Origin: Symbiodinium sp. CCMP2592
Lineage: Eukaryota; Sar; Dinophyceae; Suessiales; Symbiodiniaceae
Assembly (NCBI GenBank): GCA_905221615.1
Contig: CAJNDT010004591.1
Location: 484,001 to 548,000 of the forward strand
Direction: 5' to 3'
DNA length: 64,000 nt
Position 1 is the first letter of the stretch. Every line of letters starts with the position of its first letter. Below, piece by piece: positions 56,104 to 64,000 of the stretch. The position numbers were made by a program, and so were the translations under genes. Below the pieces are notes generated by a model. The model was not told where the DNA came from, did not search any database, and was given only the letters and a program-made list of their open reading frames with translations.

Positions 56104-57345
56104 GTGTTTCGGGTCTAATCACGAGCTTCTTAAGTATACATTAACTCAAGAGCGACACGGAGATGAAGTGAAGCTGATCGATTCATTTTGTACTGCTGGC
56201 ATGCTTCACTGTGGACCAAGGTGTGGGGTTGAAGGTTTAGGATTTGGTGGTTTACGGTGCAAGCTGCACTTCGGATTACAAGCTTCAAGGTTAAGGATAT
56301 CACCTATCCACAGCGACAATCTTGATCCGAGTCAGAGACTGGATGAGACATCGAGGCGGCTTTTGGTGCAATGGCCTTAGACGCCAAGCCCTAAACCGCA
56401 AACCGTATTGCAAGCAGTTTTGTTAGCTCCCCGGGCAATCTGAAGGTACAGGTCAGAAGTAGGTGTAGCTTCAAGGACCTGATGGGTGGCACTGGCACCC
56501 GGTTAGATCAGAGTTGTGCTTGAAGCCAGCTCAGCTGCGCACGTGCACATACACGCATGCACATACACACAGAGGCAGACAGACACAGACGCACAAAGCA
56601 TGCGGCCACGGCCACGGGCTTGGCTTGACAAAAAGGATGCTTTATTCTTCAGCCGCCCTTGGGCCATTTGCATAACAGACCTGAGAACCCCAAACCCGGT
56701 ATATACGTTAACTAATTTCCTCACGCATATTAAATCCAGCACCCTATGCTGCCGAGAAGTGTTTTCCAGCCAGTTTCTGCTTGTCGGAAGATCCAGCGTC
56801 ATGGCAGACCAAAAAGTGGGAGAACACGGTTTAGGGTTTGGGTTGAGGTATGCTGAGGTTAAGTTAAGGTTTCAGAGTTTAGGATTGCATTGCTTTGTAT
56901 GTGGCAATAGATCCTCGACCCGCCTTGTGTTAGGTCGGTTTTGAGTTCGAGGCTTCTTCAGGGGTGAGTGAAGAATGACAGTCTTGCAGTGTCTACTGTA
57001 CATCCATATACCTTGTTGCAGGAGATAACCCGTCGTCCCGTTGAAGCTATGAAGTCTCGATGTTGAATGTGGGGGAAGGAGACTGAGTTGAAGCCATCTG
57101 GCGAAGGCGTCGGAGCGGTTTAGGATTTGGTTTTTTTATGGGCCAACGTATGATAGCAGCGTGATATACACCCAATTGTGGACTAGCTGTGGCAGGCTGT
57201 TAATTTCAAGGTTCAGCACATGGCGCAAAATTGCATGGCTTACGCCAGGCCAGTGACATGGCTTACGCGATAGAGTCAACCCCAAAGCCTAAACTGTGCC
57301 CTAAAACCCTCTCTCAACTTTGCCCTAAACCCTAAATCCACCTGG

Positions 57346-57443
57346 GTGGTTGTCAATATTAGGGTCCCTTTTTGGGTCTTGACTATAATACGGCACCTAA
57401 TATTTAGGCTACCCGAAAAGGGACCCTGATTTTGGCAACTACC
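57346..57443. mobile_element. MITE family J, copy J2
   Basis: GGGTGGTTGTCAATATTAGG at left and CTGATTTTGGCAACTACCCA at right. Confidence 0.85.
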
Positions 57444-57783
57444 CACCTGCCATTCTTGAGCCTGGAATTCGTCAGTTGTTCCTGTGACCATCGTCTGGCG
57501 AGTTAGGACAAGTTGGCGTTTAGGGTTTGGGCATTGGGGGGTTTAGGGGTTCAGGGTTTAGGGTCGGGGAGTTGGTGCATTTGGGGGATTTAGGGGTTAA
57601 CAGATTTGTGGGAAATTGGGTTTCTATACGAGAAGCTCAGAAAACCAGCAGCTTCCACCACACAAGTGTTGTCTCTTACCTAAGTCGGGTACAACTCCGC
57701 CATGTGCAAATTGAACCCAAGCTTCCCGTAAGCCGAAGAAGTGGCCCCTGGGCTTTAGAGTTTCAGGTTTAAGGTTTAGAGCT

Positions 57784-57875
57784 TACTTGAAGGATCATGG
57801 GTAGTTAAAGTGGGGTTATAAGTGCCCGAATCTTACTGAGAACTCCACTTCTAACTGCCCATGAACCTCCAAGTA
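57784..57875. mobile_element. MITE family A, copy A8
   Basis: TACTTGAAGGATCATGGGTA and TGCCCATGAACCTCCAAGTA pair. Confidence 0.85.
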
Positions 57876-57916
57876 GGGCTTAGATCTTGACCGAACCTGA
57901 AGCCGCTCTCTCGCAG

Positions 57917-58014
57917 TACCGGCGACTGTGGCAACGCTGGCTCTTCAGATCCTCGCCCCAGGCATGGTGTTGCCGATCTTGCGGTCGGCTCGATCCGGGT
58001 TGTTCATGGAGTAG
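57917..58014 (+). CDS. Candidate terminal exon, unknown protein
   Basis: Frame VPATVATLALQILAPGMVLP then RSARSGLFME ends in TAG; hydrophobic. Competing frames are open, so weak. Confidence 0.27.
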
Positions 58015-58196
58015 GGCTCTGGTTTAGAACCGAGGGTTTATAAGCTTCGCTTTGTGGTGTCAGGTCGGGGATAGAGGGTTTCCGTTAACGCCCGGAGGAT
58101 GGCTTGTTTGATGTTGACATCTGGTAGCACATCCGGCCATGACCATCATCGTGAGGGATATCGTAAGTTCGATCTCGGACGATCACAATCCCTCGG

Positions 58197-58281
58197 GTCC
58201 AAGTACTCCTTATTATAGGACTTTGGGGCCATTTTGGGATACCGAAAACCATATATAGATAAGGACTACTTGGACCCTTAG
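58197..58281. mobile_element. MITE family M
   Basis: GGGTCCAAGTACTCCTTAT and ATAAGGACTACTTGGACCC pair. Confidence 0.78.
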
Positions 58282-59135
58282 TGAACGTTTCGAGTCCTCG
58301 TGGCGGTAGAGTGGCGGTCTGCTCGTGGGGCTTCTGGTGGTGGTGATGATGGTGGTCGGCGTCGTCCTTAGAACTCGTGCTAGCATTAGGACTGGTGGCA
58401 GTAGTGGAGTTGGTGGTGGTGCCCGTTGTTTTTGTGGTGCTGGTGGCGATAGCTTAGTCGTAGCAGGTGTAGCAGCACCAGGGGGAGCGGCAGGACGATG
58501 CCTGATGTTGGGCGATGGTGACGTGGAGGATGGTCATCATGATGATGGTGATAGTGATGGCGCGACCATGTTGAGGATGGTGCTGATGACGACAGCGATG
58601 CGTTCATGTTGGTGAGCCGCCGAGGACGAGCACATACGAGCACGATCAGTGTTGCCTCCAATTGTCGTGACTCCATCGTTTTTCACGTTTCTTCACTTAC
58701 AAGACTTCAGGCCTGCGGGTTCATGAGTTCGAGCTCCAGATTTAGATTTCACCCCGGGGCTCCAGGTATTGGACCTAGTGTAGGGGCCGGAATGGTTGGA
58801 GCAGGGTTTTTGGGGGCATATCTCATTCGGCCTACATAAGGACTCTAAAGACTACTTTCTTCAGACCTCTTCCAGGACCCCCAAGTGCCCTTTAACACAG
58901 CCCTTATGGTCCTTAATAGTGGGCATGGTGGGTCTATGAGAGGGTAGTTTGGGGGTCCTGGTTGCCGCACCGGTGCATAGGACGCTTCGGGATGGGATAA
59001 TATTTGATAATATATTTGAACAAATACTATTATTTAAGCAAATCGAACAAACGATATTCAGATTGTAGATCGAAACATACTTTGATTTAATGCGATATTG
59101 GTTCTTGTAATATACATATACATGTGTGTCTGTAT

Positions 59136-59168
<33 letters not shown>

Positions 59169-59629
59169 CATATATATATATATGGTCACCCCCCCCCCAA
59201 GATCTACGCTTGCACTGTGCATACCATCTTGTGTTTAACTACAGACACGTGTGCACGAGTCCTTAGTACAGAAAACACCGTAAATATCGGTATAATCGCT
59301 GCTATCGTAGAATACACACAACTGTGCTGCTACGCATCTTGCTCCGATACATCGATTAATATGCGGCCGATTTTCGGCCACCAGAAATACTACTTTATGT
59401 ATTCGGAAAGCCGAAACTGCTGGAAGGTAGTACCCGATTTTTGTTGTGGTATTAAAAAACCCCATGTTTTTTGCATTTTTGAGGCGTCAACAAACAATAA
59501 TCGCACATCACGGGCACTGTGCAATTCTTTCGGCGCTTGAGGGCTGCACTCACGCATGTTCACACGTCAGATTGCTACACTGCTACATCTGCCAAAACTG
59601 AGCCAAAACTAGGTTCGAAGCATTCTCTG
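58282..59629. other. Transition region, no convincing gene
   Basis: GGTGGTGATGATGG low-complexity DNA at 58330-58610, an AT-rich stretch at 58990-59110, a TA microsatellite at 59133-59185, then unique sequence. The heptamer repeats and MITEs that fill the window to the left stop at about 58.9 kb. Confidence 0.55.
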
Positions 59630-60909
59630 TCACGACTCCGTAAACAAGGTGTCCAGCATTTTGCCGGTAGCCTTCCACATATTGCACCGGCTAAACCAGT
59701 ACTCAAACTGAGCTGAGCGGATCTTTCGGGTGAGAATGGGGCTACCGGGGGTGCGGGCGGTGTGCTTAATGTGGGACCGCAACAAGCCCCAAAAACGGTC
59801 GATAATTTGAGTGCCACTCTTGACTTTCATCTGGTCTCCGGTGGGCATCTTGAGGGAGTAAACCTTCGTGTAGTGCGGCTTCACCCATCGAACCTGTAGC
59901 GATTTTCGCGGTTATCTGGTTGTTACATTTGTTACAACAAAATAAAAACCCAAATGACAGCATAACGACCGGCCTTCCCATCCACTTTGACTTTTTTCTT
60001 CTTGTGAATCACGTTGCAATGCATCACACCGGGAACCTTGAGCTTGTAGGCACGGGCGCCATCGCTATGGAGGACAACCTTCCTGTTGGCAAGATGTTTG
60101 GTGGCGATGGGTTTCCACTCCCTCTTCCTCATAGCTCCTGGGCCTGGTGCTCGTTTGACGGTTTTTGCGGGATGCAAACGAATCAACTTCAACGAAGAGG
60201 GTCGCCCGCGTTCAACCAAACCTCCCCACTGTTCCCAAACCGTATTCTTTGTGCTTGTTGTAGTGTTGTCCGTGAGCTTTCCCACATCCACTTCGTCAAC
60301 CTCTACGTCCTCCCACTTGCCTCCGTAACGGATTTCCTTCTCCTTCAACTGAACATAACGAGCTCGAGATGTGTCGACATTTGTGTAGATCCGCTCTACG
60401 GCTTTATGGTCAAGGTCGAGGATGAGATGCGCAGATTGTGAGGAAACGCCTGCAACCGCACAATAAAGTGCCGCAGCTTGATGACCAAGATCTGTGATGG
60501 AATTCCCGCTGCCCTTGAAAAAGATCGGGTGGAAGTCATGGGCCAAGAGTAGCTTGTTGCATCCACGATGGCCGCATCTGTACCCCCATACTTTCTTGGA
60601 TTTGACATACGACAACGAACCCAAAGTACCATGACCACACCGAGGACAGTCATGACCAGACCAATTGGGAAGGATCTTGTCCGTGACGAGCTTTCGGATT
60701 AGACTGCGACCGGTCATGGACAACAGTGTGTGCACTGAAAGACCCCATCGATCACGATGCCCTTTGTTCTTGGTTGTCTGGATTCCATGCCGAACATACG
60801 GTACCTGCACATACTTCTGCTTCATGGCTCGCTTCTGTACACGCTGCTTGCCACGTTTCGGACAAGGGAATGGTGGCGATTTCATCGCCTTCTTTACACT
60901 TTTTGGCAT
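59630..60909 (-). CDS. ISXO2/IS1595 (Merlin-like) transposase, two exons
   Basis: DDE-type transposase of about 407 residues; this family cuts and pastes DNA using three acidic residues. Exon 1 is 60909-59950 and exon 2 is 59893-59630, with a 56-nt GT-AG intron (59949-59894, AG followed by G). The join is in phase 0 and restores the family C-terminus that exon 1 alone lacks. Order: basic N-terminus (MPKSVKKAMKS), zinc ribbon with Cys at about 88, 91, 112 and 117 (CPRCGHG ... YRCGHRGC), first catalytic Asp in EVDEVDVGK (about 205), second Asp in VVLHSDGARAYK (about 283), third acidic position in TQIIDRFWGLLRSHI (about 352), which is Asp where the family usually has Glu or Asn. The frame is open upstream to 61023, but a GTGAGT...AAG|ATG boundary suggests the ATG at 60909 starts the protein. 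Confidence 0.85.
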
Positions 60910-61279
60910 CTTGCGAAAAGTGTTAATCGCAAAAAGGAAAATACTCACTGACTTAATGTTGAAGCCGTGCAAACAAATCAAGTCTCGAATGAGTGGGCTC
61001 CGACATGACACATCATGACACATGAGGCATCGCAGTATGTTTGCAGCAATCTCAATTTTTCACGTTCGTGCTTCGGCATCTTGTCACGTGTGCTACACAA
61101 ATCCTCAAAACTAGCCGGCTGTATGGCTGCGCGCCATTTCTCGGAGCATCAATCTTTGGGTATAACATCTATACGACCTAACCTAACACACAGCAAGCAA
61201 ACCAACTTTAATAAACTCATTTGATTCAAACACCAATATTGGCTCCCGGCTTTCCCCATTCCCACACTGTACACGAAAT

Positions 61280-62774
61280 TTAGCTCTCGTCATCCAAAGA
61301 CCCGCCATGTCCGAGCACACCCGCATCCTCATCATCATCGTCATCCTTGGCAACCCCAAAGAGAGATTCTTCCTCCCCCGATGCCACGTCCATTTCATCG
61401 ACGTCGTCGTCGTCGTCATCCACTCCGGGAAACAATGGGTTGGGAATATCCGCTTGGGTTTCTGTAACATGCGAGGCTTGACTGCTGCGATGCACGGATG
61501 TTGAGGGAGAGAGCTCAATGACACCACTGGGGCCCAAGGCACGGCTGAAGGCAGAACTCGCAAGAAGAAAGCGCGCGTATGACTGATCGAATTGCTCTTG
61601 CTGCTCTTGCTTGACTTTGCTGGGTGGGGTCTTTGGGGCAGGAGGCTCTGGACTGTCTGCACTTAGCGCCTCCCCGTTGCACATGTTTGCGAGTCCTTCG
61701 TTTGCGTCTGCAAATTCATCGGGCTCCATCTTGATTCTGACCCCTGGTGGTGGGGCGTTGGGGCCGGGCATGTTGTTGTGCTGCTCTACGGTGTTCACGG
61801 CTTGATGACGGCGAATAGCTTCATGTAGCCAAGCTTGCTCTGTGTCGACCCTGTTCTGGTAGTCGGGGGGCACCGGACCATCAAGCTTGTAATTGGAGAA
61901 CCGGGGCTTGCTCTCATCCGAAAGAATGTCCTTCAAATGCCATCGGAATCGAGTGACACTTGTAACCCGTTCGGAGGGGAGTCGAATGAATATGGAGTCG
62001 CGGCCGAAGACTATGAACACACTGCGTTTGAGGATAGCACGAGTGTCTGCATCGGAGATATGGCCGATCGCTGGACGGACGATGCTGATGAAATCATGGT
62101 GGTCAATTTCCTGCTGCGGCATGCTGGGGATGTCCTTGTCGTTGTACGAGTTGTCGATGATGATGCGGAGTTGGTGCTTCGTGAACTTTGCGGCCGTCCA
62201 GCGTTCTTTGAGAATGCCTTCCGTATCGCCTACATCACAAAACGCCTTCTTTTTCTTGATTGATTCGTCCGAAATGTCCCCATCGTCGTACAATGCCGGA
62301 ATAGTTTTGTTGAAAGGCAACCCTCGGAAGAAATCGAAATCCGATGAGCTTCTGAATGAGCCTTTGCCGCCGTGGTATCTGCTGAATGCCATGGCGAGCG
62401 TGCGTGCCAGTGGCGTTTTGCCCTTCCCCGGTTCGCCCAAAAGCCACAAACTGTGATCCAGTAGGTATGGGACTACCGTTTCCATGACACCCTGCACGAA
62501 CACTGGCTCGAAATCCTGCATGGTGAGGTCGTACCTGGTGGTCAGTGAAGCCAAACACCCGTCGTTAGCAAGGCTGTCAAGGGCTCGCTGAACAAGCTTT
62601 TCGGGCCATCCCTTGATCGGCGAGCCTTCCCGATTGATGTGCCTGTGAATCCAACGAAGTTGCCTCAACTCACCCTTGTCCCGCTCCCCTTCGTTGATGA
62701 TGAAATCCCATCCTGCATCCTGCTCCTCGTCATTCGATATGCTCAAGACCGATGATGAAGCGGGTCGTTTCTTC
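61280..62774 (-). CDS. P-loop ATPase, superfamily-3-helicase-like, with acidic tail
   Basis: About 490-residue ATPase lying 370 bp upstream of the transposase on the same strand. Counting from the TTG at 62746: Walker A GEPGKGKT at 104-111, a Walker-B-like IPALYDDGD at about 149-157, and FTKHQLRIIIDNSYND near 188-203, which resembles motif C of SF3 helicases (hydrophobics, then SN/NS). A spacer is followed by Pro-rich and Asp-rich low-complexity stretches (DDDDDDVDEMD) at 320-475. No in-frame ATG lies between an upstream stop (62776-62778) and residue 76; an AAAG|G acceptor at 62775/62774 would allow an upstream exon. TTG is unlikely to be the real start. In Mu, Tn7 and IS21, ATPases help target choice; here that role is inference. 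Confidence 0.75.
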
Positions 62775-62883
62775 CTTTATGCTTGTTATGTTTATGTGTA
62801 GATATACCACTGAGTCACTCTTTTTCTGAATGAACAAACCACACAACATCAGGTTTGTTTACATATACAAAAAAAACAAACCA

Positions 62884-63571
62884 TTAGCTAAGGCTCTCAC
62901 TTGAGAGTGAAAAGTATGTATATTGAGTACCGCCCATTTGCTCCAACATCCATTGCAGAGCTTTGCGTTCCACGACTTTGTTCCCACTGCCCCAAGCGAT
63001 CTCATAGCCTGTACCCCGGGTTAGTGTCTGAACAACGGCCCCGGAGGTTTTGGTTTGGCCAAGGACGTAGTGCGTCAGGACGGTAATCTTGCCGTTGAGT
63101 TGCGGAATGAGGAAATACTGTGATTTATACTCGAAGGGGGGGATTTTTTTCAACCGCATTGGTTCCGGCAGCTCGTGAAAATTCTTCGACTTGAGGATCG
63201 CCTTGACTTGTTCTCGGTCAATATCTTCGGGGGTCGCATCATGCACGATGTCGATGAAGTGTTTGAGACTTTTAGCTGTATCGGATAGCCTTGGCAGGTA
63301 CTTCGACAATCATATCTACATACCATACCGCGTATATGCACATATACAAACGTTACTGTAGCTCGCCATCCCCCAGTAAAAGAACAACAACAAAAACAAC
63401 ACCAAACACATACATTCATTCGAGCAGCTCTCGCATCGGAAGATTTGTGATGTTAATCACCCCTACTGGCATTGGACCCACACACACGTGTTCATGCATC
63501 TCACGTAGGACCATATCCGTAGTTGCCTCCTTTGCTTGATTGAACCGCACCTCGTCCGGGTGGATTTCCAT
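62884..63571 (-). CDS. Two-exon protein of unknown function next to the ATPase
   Basis: Exon 1 starts at an ATG at 63571 (MEIHPDEVRFNQAKEATTDM, then VGVINITNLPMREL). Exon 2 covers about 63289-62884 and reads DTAKSLKHFIDIVHDATPED, HELPEPMRLKKIPPFEYKSQ and GGTQYTYFSLSSESLS. A GC donor at 63425 and AAG|G acceptor at 63290 join them in phase (136-nt intron); a GA donor a few bases later also works. The joined protein is about 182 residues, without signal peptide or membrane span. I do not recognise it. Same strand and tight spacing with the ATPase suggest it belongs to the same element. Confidence 0.6.
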
Positions 63572-63720
63572 GGCGTCGTGTGCTGCAAGATTTCAATAGG
63601 CTTGGAGTCACACTTGATTGTGCACAGCTGCGCACCCATCACATATCACATGTCCCTATTCAATAGACCCTCTCATAAACACTCACTGGCTCATTACTTC
63701 AGCTGTGGGAGAACGAGACG

Positions 63721-63749
63721 GACCACACGGTTTTGGTTTTAGGACCAGC
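63721..63749 (+). repeat. 29-bp direct repeat near element edge, copy 1
   Basis: GACCACACGGTTTTGGTTTT then AGGACCAGC; the second copy is at 63912-63940. Confidence 0.85.
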
Positions 63750-63911
63750 ATCAGCAAGTTTGGGGGCGGACAACACACGCGCATCATGAGCATCAGCGGT
63801 GCTGCTTGGCAGTGCAATAACTGAAGCCGCTACCCCATGACCTCGTTGTTGAGTGGTGCATTAAGCAAATTCACTTCTTTTTGACCATGATCAATCTCAA
63901 AGACCATTTCT

Positions 63912-63940
63912 GACCAGGCGGTTTTGGTTTTAGGACCAGC
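63912..63940 (+). repeat. 29-bp direct repeat near element edge, copy 2
   Basis: GACCAGGCGGTTTTGGTTTT then AGGACCAGC, differing at two positions from copy 1. Confidence 0.85.
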
Positions 63941-64000
63941 CCCGAAGCCGACTGATGCTCATGAGGCCACGGCTGATGCTCATGTTTCTATACGTCTTCG

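Noticed and set aside
1..64000. CRISPR arrays, bacterial operons, spliced-leader gene, rRNA
   Set aside because: No regularly spaced identical repeats with unique spacers, no ribosome-binding sites, no match to the dinoflagellate spliced leader as I remember it, and no rRNA-like conserved stretch.

Overview
This looks like nuclear DNA of a dinoflagellate (alveolate protist). No ribosome-binding sites, operons or long bacterial-style ORFs are present up to about 58.9 kb. Coding sequence there is broken into small exons. In the one gene I can verify by family resemblance, 3' splice sites are AG, usually followed by G, and most 5' splice sites are GC rather than GT, a combination known from dinoflagellates. 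The assignment is inference from these traits and from a Cys/Trp repeat I associate with dinoflagellate proteins; I could not search a database.

Region 1, 0 to 33.5 kb: a sea of degenerate telomere-like heptamers (TTTAGGG / CCCTAAA) and many short inverted-repeat elements (MITEs, about 80-120 bp, more than ten families), with small candidate exons between them. All supported exons read on the + strand. The best are a Cys/Trp motif duplicated at 17.8-19.2 kb and 20.4 kb, and TPR-like exons at 24.0-24.6 kb. Region 2, 33.5 to 45.4 kb: the heptamer sea thins out, with an almost repeat-free island at 33.5-36.8 kb, more + strand candidate exons and several microsatellites. Region 3, 45.5 to 58.9 kb: repeats return. 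This holds the best-supported cellular gene, a glyoxalase-like VOC-fold protein of about 133 residues encoded by seven exons over 6.5 kb (48,006-54,494).

Region 4, 58.9 to 64.0 kb: heptamers and MITEs stop, and three coding units sit on the - strand: an ISXO2/IS1595 (Merlin-like) DDE-type transposase with a zinc ribbon, a P-loop ATPase with superfamily-3-helicase-like motifs and an acidic tail, and a two-exon protein of unknown function. I interpret this as a multi-gene DNA transposon. It is the main candidate for an undescribed system here.

Two general ideas come out of the window. Some MITEs appear to be introns (introners): removing them exactly, at splice sites in or beside their terminal inverted repeats, joins open reading frames in phase (814-917, 10,861-10,956, 20,944-21,049, 37,817-37,926). 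In the verified gene, most introns start in G-rich TTTAGGG-type repeat and end in C-rich CCCTAAA-type repeat. Caution: the introns of the verified gene also contain protein-like open stretches, so candidate exons without homology get low to moderate confidence.
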